Assembly: GCA_008638375.1 (NCBI GenBank)
Contig: CM018043.1
Location: 37,957,396-38,021,395 of the forward strand
DNA from: Nyssa sinensis
Taxonomy: Eukaryota; Streptophyta; Magnoliopsida; Cornales; Nyssaceae
Length of the DNA stretch: 64,000 nt
Direction of reading: 5' to 3'
The position numbers and the translations under genes were made by a program. The notes under the pieces are model-generated. The model worked only from the letters and a program-made list of their open reading frames with translations, had not been told where the DNA came from and did no database searches. This document shows, in pieces, positions 13,287 through 25,990 of this stretch (the stretch's first letter is position 1; the number at the start of each line of letters is the position of its first letter).

Positions 13287-13730
13287 CAGGTTCAGGACTT
13301 AGGGGGAAAATGTTGGAGACCCCCAGATAAAATGATAACCCATTTTTGTGAACCTATACCATTTTTGTACTTTTTGTGTAACTGAACAGATTATGACCTT
13401 TTGTGGTGAAACTGTTTTGTAATCTTGATTAAGATAGGACTGACTATGATGTATCCTGAATGCTCTGCCAAGTATATATGTATGCATTCTCTTGTGAAAA
13501 TTTCGCTGCTTAAATTATATATGTCGAATGCATTATGCTTGGGATTTATATCGGAATGGCCTGTGGTTAGGATTACCGTCAGGGTTTTGCTTTAAAAAAA
13601 AAAAAAAACTGATAAAACCTGATGGGTGCCTAACTGGCCTTTGTCACGTGCCCCAAATCCGCACAGGGTGGGTCTGGGGGATGTGACATTTTATATATAA
13701 AAAAAAAAAATTTTGGGTTATTACATATAT

Positions 13731-13965
13731 TATTTGTTTACCGCTCCAAGGAAGAAGAAGAAGCGACGGTACTGAGCGGGTCTGCGAAATGAAAAAGTTT
13801 TTCACGCTTCCGCAATTTGCCAGCTCTGGTCTTATCGCACAGCCGTTCGGCGCCGTTGCTCACGTGAAGCCTTGCCGTTGGCCCTCGGGCAGAAGGGCGG
13901 TGGTCGCGCCGAAGGGCGACGGTCGCGATATGAGATCTGCAAAGGGTGGATTTCGGGTTGTGACA
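13731..13965 (+). mobile_element. Z0 LTR, 3' end
   Basis: Continuation of the LTR at 3033-6772 after Y0 and its TATAT duplication. It carries the Z-family motif GAAAAAGTTTTTC (13791-13803) before CACGCTTCCGCAA and ends GGGTGGATTTCGGGTTGTGACA-type at 13965. The next bases (CTATAAGC) contain no primer-binding site. The 60-residue frame at 13789 is an LTR shadow. Confidence 0.8.
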
Positions 13966-16389
13966 CTATAAGCAAAATCAATATAACTTTCTTATTTTGA
14001 AAGCTTTCAAACCCATGATATATAAAAAGAAAGCTAAGAGATAGACCTGTCTATAAATGTAAGGCAATTTAATTAATTCAAAAGGACCAAAAAGTTATAG
14101 TCTGACGAAATAGGCTGGCCTGCAAAAATAATTCTGCAAAATCAGAATTAAGGCATGTTGTATGTCATTTGACATTCCTTCAAATTCTTCAAGCTATTTA
14201 ACCCCAACTTGTTAGCACTTTTCTCGCCTATTTAAATAGTTTTTTACACACTTAATTCCCCCTTTAATTTCACAAAATTTTTGACATAACCTCCTTTGTT
14301 TTCTAAGCATTTTTTCCACCTAATTTTCATAATACTTCATTTATACAACCATGTCACAATCCATCCTCACTCGGTGACCACAATTCATGTAAATTAACCT
14401 ACATCCCTTTTTGTCAACATACATATCTATTTGTCTCAATATACATATATATATATATATACATGTGAGGCACATTAAATAAATATGTTCAACATGTCAT
14501 TTGGGCTTAAGCCCTTACATTAAAAATTTGGCCGAAGGCCTATAGTTCACCATACTTTTCCAAAATGAAATACAAGTCATTTGGGCTTATGCCCATACAT
14601 ACAAAATTATGCCCCAAGGGCTAAATATCCTTCATAATCCACTTCCCCTCCTTCCTTCAAGACTTCATCAAGTCTCAAGTACTGGGAGTGTCATCTGTAA
14701 TATGATATCCCACGAGGGGTCAACACAACTGCTGGTATGACACAATGCTAATGCTAGAAAAAAATTTAAGGCGTGGCATGTGCAAGTGTACATTTTTAAA
14801 AGCTATACATCTACCTATTCATCAATACAATGCAAAGGTGATATGCATGACACACACATGCAAACTCTATGACACACCCATGTCTCACTTCACGGTCCTT
14901 CCCTGTTGGCATGAGTACCAATCGTATGTCTCACTTCACGGTCCGTCCCCGTTGGCATGAGTACCAACGGCCAATTTTGAGTTTTTCACCACAGGATCTA
15001 CACCCTCATAATGCATAGCACCAAGTGCTCAACTTACGCCATGTTTCCAAGGATTCACACTACGCTAACATGCTTTGGTTTCATTCTTATACAATTCAAT
15101 GAAACAATTCATCAACACATGGAGCATAACTTAAAAATATGCCTCTTTCATAAAGTAAAGCATAACTTCAAATTCACAACACTTTGCCTATATGAATGTA
15201 AGTAACAATTCAATGAATTAAGCATATGATCAAGTCTCATGTTCATCACTCTAACAATTCCTCAAAGGAAATACAAATACACAAAATATCAACTCATGGA
15301 ATAATTCATAACTCTCAAACCACAAGAGTTTCTCTATATGAACATAAGCTAGAATACAAAGAATCAAGCATACCTACAAGTTACATGTTCATCACTTTAC
15401 CAAATTCCCAAAGATCACAAAATACATAAAGCACCAACACCTTAAATAAATCATAACTTTCCAACTACAAGATTTTGTCTACATGAACCTAATCTAGAAT
15501 ACAATGAATTTCACTTATAGTCATGGTTCATGTTTATCACTTTTTCAAATTCTCAAAGAACACTCAAGTACACAAAAGTACGTAAACTACCAACTCTAAG
15601 TTTTCAAAGCAACTACCACCTAAGTGATTTTCTAACATCAAGTAACCTCCTAAATCATTCAATCAACACATATAAAAGCAAGGAAACTCAAATCTATTCC
15701 TAACTTAGCAAGATATCATACTTAGAATGGTTTTTCTCAAACCGAGGAAGTTGTGTTCACTGCACAGCCAAACTGATTGGTGAGAATATAGTCCTTGTTG
15801 AGAGGAACAACTTCCTAGAAGGAACCTTTGCGAAAATCCAAGCTTAGATGTGTGTTTTGGTGGCTTAAAACTTGAAAACCCTAGGTTTTCTCATCATTTT
15901 TCTCCCATGGATGTGTTCTGCTCCTTCTCCAGCCCAAAAATAATGAAATTATACACTAAGGAGCTGGATTTATAGTAAAGGGGCAAAGGGGGAAAAATGA
16001 CCCTTTTGTCCTTAATGAATTCGGGCCTCGTTACACTACAACTCGTCTCGAAATGTCTCAATTTGATATTTTGTTTTAGCCAAAATTATTAAACTTATTT
16101 TAAATGAAAATTTTCAAAAAAATAAATTTTCGCCTGTGGCCGGGTTTGGCCGGATCCACCTAGATGCCCTTTTGGTTTAATTTTTGAAACTATCTCCCAA
16201 TAGGCTCAAATTTTTACACGAGGTGTATTTTAACATTCTAAGCATATTTCTCCTCTATGGCATACTCAAAATATGCTTCTAAATATGAATTATAGTTAAA
16301 TGTGCACGTATAGCGCCCTATCGACAAACGGTGCATAAATAGTGCCCTACTGGCAAAAACAAAAAATATAATCTCATTTTTCAGATCTC
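13966..16389 (-). mobile_element. Degraded Y-like LTR sequence, minus orientation
   Basis: Scattered Y-LTR landmarks appear in Y order: CATTTGGGCTTAAGCCC (about 14500), CACGAGGGGTCAACACAACTG (about 14713), GGCGTGGCATGTGCAAG (about 14770), a near-duplicated TCACTTCACGGTCC block (about 14886 and 14933), and CACCACAGGATCTACACC (about 14987). Divergence from the other Y copies is strong, so this is old. From about 15840 to 16380 the sequence no longer aligns with Y and I see no gene in it; a pair GCGCCCTATCGACAAACGGTGC / AGTGCCCTACTGGC lies near 16313-16350. Ends and duplication were not found. Confidence 0.5.
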
Positions 16390-16968
16390 TACACCAACCC
16401 TATTAATTTTGGTCAAAAAATTACCATGAACGAACCCACTATTCAGAAATGGCCATGGAACTCCAATGGAGCTTTTGAGCGCAACTCGATGCCTCAAACC
16501 AATGCAAAAACCTTCCTAGATGTTTTAGAAAACCATTAGAAAAGAAAACAAAAGGAATAATTACTTGGGTTGTCACGAAATAGGATTTTAAAAATCCTGC
16601 AACTAGGGCAACAATAATAAGGGAGATGGGGAAGAAAATGAACAGTAGTGCGGGTTAGGCTATGGGTCAGTTCAGTTTCGGGTCGAAACCTACCCAAGCG
16701 CACATATGGGTAAGTGAAACTACGTCGTATAAGGCTTTGGGTTTTAATTTTAAATGAATGTGGGATGTGTGGCTATTGTAGAACCATATGATGTATTATA
16801 GACTTCCGCTGATTGTTGTATTAAAAATACTTTCGCTGATTATTGTTTTAAAATTTTAATATATTGCATACTATTACTATGATACAGGAATGGAAAAAGT
16901 AAGGGCAGCCTTAGGGTCGGCCCCGCAACATGAGATCTGCATAAGGTGGGTTTCGGGTCGTGACAATA
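16390..16968 (+). mobile_element. Z/L-type LTR remnant with intact 3' end, plus orientation
   Basis: About 16390-16770 resembles the mid-body of Z LTRs (ATGCCTCAAACCAATGC, AACTAGGGCAAC, CTACGTCGT). 16770-16968 instead resembles the 3' end of the L LTR (GGAATGGAAAAAGTAAGGGC, GGTCGGCCCCGC) and ends GGGTTTCGGGTCGTGACA. This is either an internally deleted LTR or a Z/L recombinant. No primer site follows. Confidence 0.5.
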
Positions 16969-17191
16969 TATCTACATGTATATGCGTATAAGCATATTTT
17001 TCGGTCTACCTTATCGTATTTAATATTTGATGAATATTTTATTTCATAAAATATTAATTTATAAAATGTTGATAAAGTTGCCATAAAGCCAAGGCTTGGT
17101 AGTAGGATTACGTATTTTATCGATTTTGGATCCCCGTTCGTGTCTTTTGTTATTTTCATACTTCAGTCTTTGTATTAGTCCCATCTGTCCA
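16969..17191 (-). mobile_element. Left piece of an older V-like LTR, minus orientation
   Basis: Reverse-complement similarity to the first 450 bases of V1 (for example the GACACGAACGG and AAAATCGATAAAATA segments). It is separated from its other piece (21267-21466) by the V1 solo LTR and the GTCCA duplication. Its left limit is the end of the preceding LTR remnant. Confidence 0.55.
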
Positions 17192-17678
17192 TGTAATACC
17201 CCAAAAATCCGACACAGCCTAGAGTGTACACCGACTTAATAAAAATAGATTACATGACGTTAATAAGTCGAGATAGCCTAAAATACCAGAAGTCATGAGG
17301 GGATTAATTAAGGCTCGGAAAATTGACAACTCGGTTAACTAGTGCCAAAATAGACGATACAGGGCCAATATGAATAATTAATTATAAAAATAAAAATGAA
17401 GATAAAATAAGACACGAACGGTGACTGAAAATCGATAAAATAAATAAGAAACTGAACCTGACTTTATGCCAAATTTATCGGCGTGAGTTTAATTATTTCC
17501 GTATTAAGTAACGGAACCTATGCTGAGACACATACGTGTATGTATGGTTATATATATATATATGTGTGAAAATATATATATATATATAGATATTTATATA
17601 TGTTGGTATCAGAATAATATAAATTATATTTATATTCTTTTGATATTCAGAAGAAGTTACTAGAAAAGGAGCCAAAAT

Positions 17679-17721
<43 letters not shown>

Positions 17722-17834
17722 CATTATGTAAAAGCTTCAAAGAAGCTATTGGAATATAATATATAAACATATGAGTGGCAATGCAACAAGAAGCTGCTAG
17801 AAGAAAATGAGGCAGCCATATTGGGCACGTGAGA

Positions 17835-17869
<35 letters not shown>

Positions 17870-20800
17870 ATATGTATAAGCTTCAAGGGAAGCTACTGGA
17901 ACCGAATAAAAAAAAAAAAGAGAGATTCGTGCTCTCTAAAGAAAAGCCGCAAGAAATGTTGGAAGAGGTGTGCCTGACAGTGCTGCCGCAAGTGGTGGGA
18001 AATTGTAGAGAGTGCAGTAGCGGTCGTTGGTTCTTCTTTGCACCGAAGCTGATCGCGGAACAGGAAAGGGCGATGTTGGTAGTGGTGCTGGAATTGAAGG
18101 AGCACAGCCGTGTTGGTTTGATTGGATTGGGGATGGAATTGATGTTGTTGTGGTGAATTCTGTGTGTTTAGAGAAAGCAGTAGTGGCGGCAATAACGGTG
18201 CAGCAGAGGCGCGACTTTGTCCCTCGCGGCTGCAGTTTATGTACGCGGAGGTCATTAGTTCCATGACTGCTCTACTGATTCGATTCAACCGAAACTGATG
18301 ACTAAGCCGTGAGGAGGAGACAGTAACGGTAATGGCAGCAATGGTCGGTGATGATCGTTATCAATGGCAGTGATCTTGAATCTGTTCTATTGGCAATTGT
18401 TCCTCTGTTGGGATTTGCAGAAATATATATATATATATATATATATTTGTTTGTGATTGTGTAGCAGTGCAACAGGGGGGATTTTAATACTGCTTGGAGT
18501 TGTGTGTGATTGTAGCGGTGTTGGTTGATTAATTGTGGTTCAGATTTATGTATGTGTGGATGTCGATTTTGTGGCTCAGAATTTTGCGCGCGGCTGTTAC
18601 TGAAGTTGCGATGGTGGTGATGACAGTGTAGGAATTTATGTATGTGGGTGTATGTAGGTGCAACAGTTATGTGTATATATTTATATATGTGGGTGAGTTT
18701 ATGCAGCGGTGGTGCTGGTGATGGAAGGAGCGATTGATTGAGGGACTGGCCGTGCAATGGAGTCGAACTTGGGTTGAAATTGAGTAGTGCGCTGGTCGTT
18801 GCTCATTACGGCTGAACCGAAATAGAAGGGGGAATTTGAGAGTTTTGATGTGGGATTGAACTTCAAGGGCAAGTATAGGAGTTCCTTGGCGCAGGAACTG
18901 AACTCGGAGGTGTTGAGTGCGAACAGATCAGTTCTTGCGGCTTGAGGAATTTGACGAAAATGGAGCAGGCACTGCAATGCAAATGCAGAGGATAATTCGC
19001 AACAGGTCACTGGTGGTGTTGCTGGTGCCGTGAGCAAGACCTGTAGTGCATCGCTCGCCAGCTTATCATCCTTTTTCAGGTCCAGCTGTTATTGGGATGG
19101 AGTTTCTGGCAGAAGAGGTGAGGACAGGGGTATAAGCCACCTGTTGATGTTCTTGTGGCTGGAATCACAACCCTTGTGATGTTGAACTTGCCGTGCGGTT
19201 GTAATCCATTAGCAGTCATTGATCAGGACCAGGCATATAAATTAAAGGGAAGTAAGAAGCTAGTGGTTTGCTTTTGGATTAGTTTCAAGAAACTAAAGTC
19301 TGTATTAGATTCTTCAAGCATTAATGTGGGAAATGCATCCTTGAAAATAAGTAAGGCAGCCTTATTTTGTCTTTGTTGGCTGTAGGCATAACATTTTAAT
19401 GTGCTCGGCCTCAGATGGAGAGAGAGACTGGTCTATTTGCTGTATTTTTCTGGTGGGGATTTGCCTGATTTGGATTTTATTAAGGGGCTGCTGCAATAGA
19501 GAGAAACCTTTTGGTCAAAAAGGTTGATTCAACATAAGCTTGGGGACATCTTTGTTGTTCTGAAGGCATTTGCTAGTTATGTTGACAGTTTATGTGGGAT
19601 ACCACATCCTTTGGTATATGGTATTTGGCTAAGAAGGTTAAGGAGATATATTGAACAGGAGATAAGGACGAAAATAAAAAGAGGGATGACATTGGATTAT
19701 CATGGTGTGCATTCTAAAGGAAGTTCTTGTGGACAATTGGACCATCAAATAGATTTGAGGGGAGGAACTGACCTGCTAAGTCAGTTAGAGAGTTAAATGA
19801 TGATTGCAGTGCCAATGGAATGTTAACTACAACTAGACAAAGGTTGGATATGTTCACATCTGAGAACAAGATGATCTTCTGGATGTTGAACCAATTACGA
19901 TGGCCATCAAAAGGATAGTGCCAAGATATGCATGGATGTGGCTAACGACATATCTGGAGGATATCTGTGAATGGAGATAAGCATATATCCAGGTGAGTAA
20001 CTCGGACTCCTGACTTGGTATATATTTTCTGTATACTATACTGCTTTATATGCTGAACTGTTTATACACTGAACTGTTTTAAATGCATATGCTTTCATGC
20101 ATACCTCTTGATCTGCATTACTTGTGGCATGATTTTGTTCTATCCTGCCTTCTGATATATCCTGTTAATTCTATTGAAGTCTGTTGTTTTGTTACCCTTC
20201 CTTAGAGTCTGGTTCGATTTTGTTTTGTTATGTTATGTCTTACTCTGGGCCCACCACAGGATTGAGCGGTTTTATGCCAGAGCACGACCCAGAGGGTAGA
20301 GGCCCCACGAGTAGTCCTCTTATGGGCAGCTGGGAAGGCTCGTCTGTATGATTGACATTCTGTTCTGTTTCTGTCCCGCTCAGTTCTGTTCTGTTCCGCT
20401 CTGATACTGACCCCAGAGGGTAGAGGCCCCACGAGTTGTCCGCTTATGGGCGGCTGGGGAAGGTTCAGGCATTTGATGCTATGCCTTTGATTGATTTGTA
20501 TTCAGTTCAGTTCAGTTCAGTTCTGTTCTGATCTGTTCTGTTCGTTCTATTCTATTCAGTTTGATCTGATTTGTTCTATTCTGTTCTGATCTGATCTGTT
20601 TGAGCTGCATTTGTTCTACATGAGCTGCATTATTCTATTTGAGCTGCATTTGAGCATACATGTATATATGAACTGGATTTGAAACCCATGGCAGGAACCT
20701 ATGTTACTCACTGAGCTTGTTTAAGCTCATTCCATTTATTTAACATTTTTCAGGGTATATCTCCATTGGATTAGAAAGCACAAGGACATGTCACTAGTGG

Positions 20801-21261
20801 ACTGAGAGGCATTTTCAAGTAAGGATCTGATGGCAATAATATGTGGAGACTTGGGTTCTAATGGATTGATCTTGGCTATTCAGGTGAGCGTGATGATATA
20901 GTTGACTTTATTCATATGTAATAGATGAGTAGGGACATGGCTCATGGTAATGGTACTCTAGAGGAATTTGATATGCTCTGTGTTATATATCTGTTATAGA
21001 TGTGTTTTGTGATTAGAGTTATTAGTTGTTTGGTTATAGACTTGCTCTGTGGTACATGCTTATGAGGTATATAGTTGAGTTGCATTCCCGAGATAAAAAG
21101 GTTTTAATTTCCGCTCTTCTGACCCTACATTTGGAATGCAATTCATCGTAAGGTTCAGAAGATTGCCTTTGGTTGGTCGCATTGTCGGTCGGAGACTGGC
21201 AAGGTGGCTAACTAGCATCACATCTTCAGCATCCGTGTAGGGTGGGGTGCGGGATGTGACA
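17192..21261 (+). mobile_element. V1 solo LTR (V family, plus orientation)
   Basis: 4070 bp, TGTAATACCCC to GGGATGTGACA, with a perfect GTCCA duplication (17187-17191, 21262-21266) and no primer site, so a solo LTR. It has several long TA runs (about 17555-17590, 17683-17720, 17840-17863, 18423-18446) in the presumed promoter area, then a 2.1-kb segment unlike the other LTR families, then the common leader architecture: predicted intron 19993-20753 (GTGAGTAAC...TTTTTCAG) and a second donor CAG/GTGAGC near 20881. A TTCAG/TTCTG-rich microsatellite (about 20496-20590) and two GACCCAGAGGGTAGAGGCCCC-like blocks lie in the intron. Confidence 0.88.
17870..19992 (+). other. V1-specific segment, possibly captured sequence, no recognised gene
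   Basis: This stretch is richer in G and in GTG/GGT/GCA triplets than the AT-rich LTR around it. It holds open frames on both strands (17872-18156 plus, 17893-18288 minus, 18302-18757 minus, 18699-19037 minus, 19155-19385 plus, 19524-19796 plus). None shows a domain I recognise, and overlapping frames on both strands argue against simple coding. The corresponding part of V2 (62300-63600) differs in sequence but has a similar composition. It may be a captured host segment or an LTR-specific leader; the sequence does not decide. Confidence 0.4.
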
Positions 21262-21266
21262 GTCCA

Positions 21267-21466
21267 TGTTAGCATTTGGTTAATCGGGTTGTCACTTTCC
21301 TGAGCATGTACCATCTTTGGTTTTTTAGATTTATTTCATATTTTCGGATAATCAATCCCATTATGGCTTACCGTATTCTGAGCTATTTAAAATCATTGAC
21401 GTCACATAACCTAATTTTATTAGGTCAGGTGCAATTCGTGTCATATTGTATTTTTGGGGTATTACA
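21267..21466 (-). mobile_element. Right piece of the older V-like LTR, minus orientation
   Basis: Plus strand ends TTTTTGGGGTATTACA at 21466, the reverse complement of the V1 start TGTAATACCCCAAAAA. It continues the piece at 16969-17191. The bases after it are GAAAT; no matching left duplication was found. Confidence 0.6.
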
Positions 21467-22818
21467 GAAATCATGAGAAAAATGAAGAAAAATGACCTGC
21501 AGTCTGGCACCGGCGTCAGAGAAGACGCCGGAATAGTGGTTGAAAAAGCGTGCAAGGAAGACGGGTCCTTTTAAAGACTGTTGGACCGGACCTTGGGTCT
21601 AGTCGAGTAGGGTCAGAACCCTACCGAATGCAAAACTGGTTCATAAAGCTGTGTCATTTTGAACCTATTTTTAAATAGATTTCCTACTATTTAGTGACAG
21701 GAGTTATAAATTAGAAATCAGACTTAAGGGTTAGCCTAAACATAGATAAATAAGACAACAGGATTATTGTATTCCAGTTCACTAGTTAAGTTGAACTGGC
21801 TGGTTCACAATGCCGCTGGTCCGGTCTACGGTTTAACCTAATAAACCCAATAGTTTAAGGGCTTAAATGAAATAAAGTGAAACTAAAATTTTGGCAAAAT
21901 TCTAGTGTGACCCCAATATTTTGAATAATCCTGTTTTGGCCTTGTCTTTGAGAAATTTATTCAAATGAACCCTTGAAAAATATTTTAATAATTAAATAAT
22001 TAATTAAAATTATTTTATAAATAAGATAAAATGACGATTTTACCCTTCGGTCATAAATAAAGCAAATAAAGTCCAAGCTGAGATCCAAAAAAGACTATTA
22101 TAATATTTTCAAACATTCCGAATACAATGAAAATGTCAGATTGGACATCTGGAGACTCCGAAGTGGTCCCACCATAAGATGTAAAATTACCAAAATGCCC
22201 CTAATACAGTACGAAACCCAAATAAAGTCCAAATTAGACGAAATTGATACCAATGGAAGCCCAAATAATTGTAAACTAGTATATCTGACCAAATAATGAT
22301 TCGGGGTTAGAATGTCATAAAATGTGAAATGACCAAAATACCTCTAAGCATAGAAAATACAACGTAAAGGCCGAATAAAGGCTAACCTGATATAATTAAC
22401 TGTCATAAGTATAATTATATAAATTGAGGGGCTAAACAAGACTTCAGAACAGTCAAAGTACAAAATAAAAAATGACCAATGTGTCCCGATAATCTAAAAT
22501 AGATACCAAATGAAGTCCAAAAGACTTAAAAATTTATATATATGACAGGACAAATATTCTGAGGACCACGATAGGGTCTAGGGCACGAATGAAAAAATTA
22601 TCATGTTGCCCCTAAGGTTAAATAAGTGAGTAATTGATAATGAATGGAGTCCAAATGACTTGGATTATAAGTTTGGAAGCTACTAAGCCTAATTAAGAAA
22701 TGTAATAGCATAAGTTGAAACCCAATAAATAGGTAATAGGCTAATGGACTTAATTATACCATCGGATAGACTCCTAAGAGGATGAATAATTTATGAATGG
22801 ATGAATCCTTATACTTCT
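21467..22818 (+). mobile_element. W2 LTR, left part (W/V-like, plus orientation)
   Basis: Starts abruptly after the V-like end, inside the LTR body, and runs through the AT-rich spacer zone (AATTAAATAATTAATTAAAAT at about 21990) and modules such as CCAAATAAAGTCCAAATTAGAC and TGCCCCTAATAC. It continues at 42394 after the Y element, as shown by the CTTCT duplication (22814-22818, 42389-42393) and by resemblance of the rejoined site to 26515-26560 of the W LTR. No gene is present. Confidence 0.7.
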
Positions 22819-23782
22819 TGTCACGCCCCGAATTTCTGTAAAACCCGAGGCGCAACTGACGAGACAGAAAATAAAATAAATAAAAGGACAAATGTAAATA
22901 AATTTACTAAACATGCATCCATTCCCATCAATACATAAAATAACATAAAGTACATCCCATGAACACATCGTTTGCATGGTCATTTGGGCTTAAGCCCTTA
23001 CATCGCAAAATATGCCCCAAGGGCCAAACATCTCCAAGCACTCTCCTTTATAAAGCATTACTGAAACTCATGTAGCTGGGGCATCCTCATCTGAAAAATG
23101 TTGCCCACGAATGGGTCAGCTCAACTGCTGGTATGATGAAGTGCTAATGCAAGAAATAAAGCTAAGGCGTGGCATGTGCAAAGTGTACATTTATATCTAA
23201 ATGTCATTCAAAGCATCGCAGTAATATATGAGTGGTATGCATGACGCACCCATGCACAACTCTATGCCACACCCATGTATCATTTACGGGTACTCCCCAA
23301 TGGGTCGAAGTACCAATGCAATGGCCAATTTTGGGTTTTTCACCACAGGATCTACACCCTCATAATGTAACACCCCAACCCTGTATAATTAATGATTAAT
23401 TATCTAATTATTAATTAGTACCGGCTTACAGAATAGTAAAGGGAATTAATCATAATCCCGGCGGTCATGATAGGCCGATGAAATAATTAAATATGTCTGG
23501 AGAAAGAGGGTATAATACCCGAACCCAAATTGCTGGTTAAATCGGTAAAATAATGCCGTTTTAACGCTAACGGAACCCGAATTAGTTAACCCCGAAAATC
23601 CCGAATGATTAATAAATGACATGGAACCTCTGACACTAAAGCGAACTGAATTATGAAGCTCTCGGAAGAAACCGCATCGAAAAAGGAGCTACGGAATGAA
23701 AGTTATGTAGCAAACATTGAAAATTGAATTACTGTGCAACCAAACGTGGCCTTAACCGAAAATATGGAAAAAATGGGCAAAT

Positions 23783-23862
23783 GGGAGGCCAAGGGAATTG
23801 AACCCTTGACCTTTGAGTAAAAAGAAACCTCATCCAAAAATTACCAACTGGGCTACTATTAT
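23783..23862 (-). other. tRNA-like module, antisense in W LTR
   Basis: Minus strand shows TAGCCCAGTTGGT (A-box-like, about 23843-23855) and GGTTCAATTCC (B-box-like, about 23794-23804). It is the counterpart of the module at 10249-10327, preserved in a different W copy. Confidence 0.6.
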
Positions 23863-25990
23863 CTTTGTGTCCATATATACAACAGAAATGTATATAACAC
23901 TGAATTATCCTAATCTGCCACCAAAACTGGCCAATGGCCATCCATGCAGCACCACACCCTTGCATCACCCCTATGCTCCCTAGCTCATCATCACCCTACT
24001 TCAGCCATGATGACCTCTCCTCCAACCAAAATACATGCAGATTTATCATGAGGTTGGGAGATGTATTGAAGGAGAAAATTTGCATTACAAGTCTCCATAT
24101 GTGTATTGGAGGAGGGAGAAATTAGAAAGGGGTGCATGAGATCTGCTAAAGAGAGATTGGGTTAGAGAGAGAGACTGCCAAACCAAGTGTATGTGTATGT
24201 GCATGTCCATGTGTGTCTTCATGGGAGATGCACCAAGGAGGAAGGAAGGCTGAGGAACTGAGAGGCACGACTGAAACTGTGAAGCACACCTGAAGTGCCA
24301 AAGACCAAGACTGAACCATGGAGGAGAGCAGCCATTGTCTAAAGGTAAACACCAAAGTTTGCCAAATTTCTGTTTTGATTTGTTGGTGTTGTTCCTTTAA
24401 TTTTTAGACCATACCAACTGTATATATAAACTCCTGTGAGACCTTAGGGCTATTCTGAATTAATTGGGAGGGTCGAATAGGGCTAAAACCCCAAAACTGA
24501 GAGAAATCCGCCATTAATGACCTTGAGGTTGCAGGTCTGAATCGACCTCAACCAAACCAATTACTGAGGGTCCGAACATGAACTAGACACTTCTAGGGTT
24601 CTGAATATCACGATACGCGACCCAAAAACACACTGGAAGACCCTCAAATTTGACACTATTCTTTTCGGCCATGAAACCCAAAACCTGAGATAGGCTTGCA
24701 AACTGAAATTTATAAATAGGGAATTGAAGCCCCTATCCTAAGGGTCACAACAAGCCAAGAATCGTGCGATTTGGTTGAGAAACAAGGCCTCACGACCGAA
24801 CTGAAAATCTGCACGATAATCGGGTTGTACAGAGCTTAATCCTTAGATTTGAAGCTCAAAATCGATGCCAAGTTGTTGCTCTAGACCTTAGGAACAATTT
24901 GGGATGAAAATCAGTTAAAAGCCCTGTCTGAAACTCCACGAATTTGAGAAATTGCAAACCTGTAAATTAGGGCTACAGTAGCAGAAAGGGTTGGGGAAGA
25001 TGGAGTCAACTCGCGATTCCAACCGAGTTGGCGAGTTGACTCGGACACGTGTCGGGCAGTAAGCATGCCACCGCAATAATTGGAACGGCACCGTTTAAGG
25101 TTTACTGTTTTGATTTTAAATTGAAATCCGACTGTTTGGCAACATGATTAATAAATTGAAATCCTGGATTAAGTCTGTCCAAACCACGGATAGGGACCAG
25201 ATTAGGGTTAACTGGAATATGCTATTCCGGTTTTCTAAAGGTTAGTGAACCGGTTGGTTTTAAGTGTTTTGAACCGGTTCAGCTAACTGAACCCTTGAAC
25301 CCTATGGTTTGAACCCCAATTTCATGTAATTGTATTCTGACCCTGAAACTTTCTAAAATTACGGATTTGCCCCAACAGTTCTGAATATTGCACAGTGGCC
25401 CAGATTTTGGGAAAATTATACATTTAAGCCCCTGCCAAATTAATTAAATAATAAAATAATTATTTTATTATTTTATTAATTAGGTAAAATTACGATTTTA
25501 CCCCTAGACATTTAATATGTCAAACGGAGTCCAAATAAATTAAATAAATAGTGTATTTTCACTATGTTGAACATTTCGGACTCAATGGTATAGTCCAAAT
25601 TGGGAAATTATGTACCGAAAAATACAGACACATAAAGTATAAATGACCATACTGCCCCTGATGCTTCCCAGGATCAATTAAACATAATAGATAGTCCAAC
25701 CTAATTATGTTGGACACTCTGGACCCAACGGTGAGGTCCATTTTATGAACTGACGTGCCGAAAAATATGACACGTGAAATGACCAAAATACCCCTAAGCA
25801 CTGTGAGTGCAAGATAAAGGTCAAACTGATTTGATAAATTATCATAAGGATAATTATGAACACTGAAGGGCTAAATAAGACTCTGGAACAGTTAACGCGT
25901 AAAACGAGAAACGACTAATGTGTCCTGATGACCAAAATCAGATACCAAACGAAGTCCAAAGGACTTAGAAAATCATATCTAAGATATGTG

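Larger units (their letters stand above)
9931..13688 (+). mobile_element. W' solo LTR (W family, plus orientation)
   Basis: 3758 bp, from TGTAACACCC to GGGGGATGTGACA, nested in Y0. The flanks are ATTTA on the left and TTTTA on the right, an imperfect 4-of-5 duplication. Order of landmarks: antisense tRNA-like module (10249-10327), TATATAA at 10357-10363, an inverted repeat GGCCA-A-TGGCC at 10396-10406, CT-rich leader, AT-rich spacer modules with CCAAATTACAC / TGCCCCTAATG motifs (11800-12400), a small spliced reading frame (12505-13286), and a poly-A stretch before the end. No primer site follows, so it is a solo LTR. Confidence 0.85.
6773..13725 (-). mobile_element. Y0 solo LTR (Y family, minus orientation)
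   Basis: Begins TGTCACGCCC at 6773 and ends GGTTATTACA at 13725 on the plus strand. TATAT flanks both sides (6768-6772, 13726-13730). The W' solo LTR interrupts it at 9931-13688, leaving about 3.2 kb of Y0 itself. Alignable along its length with the Y right LTR (39403-42388). In transcription order it holds a TATA-like site near 9476-9486, an inverted repeat at 9448-9474, and a predicted splice acceptor TTTTAG before GGACACGAAAAGG near 7819. The short plus-strand frames at 7130 and 9405 are simple-sequence shadows. Confidence 0.85.
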
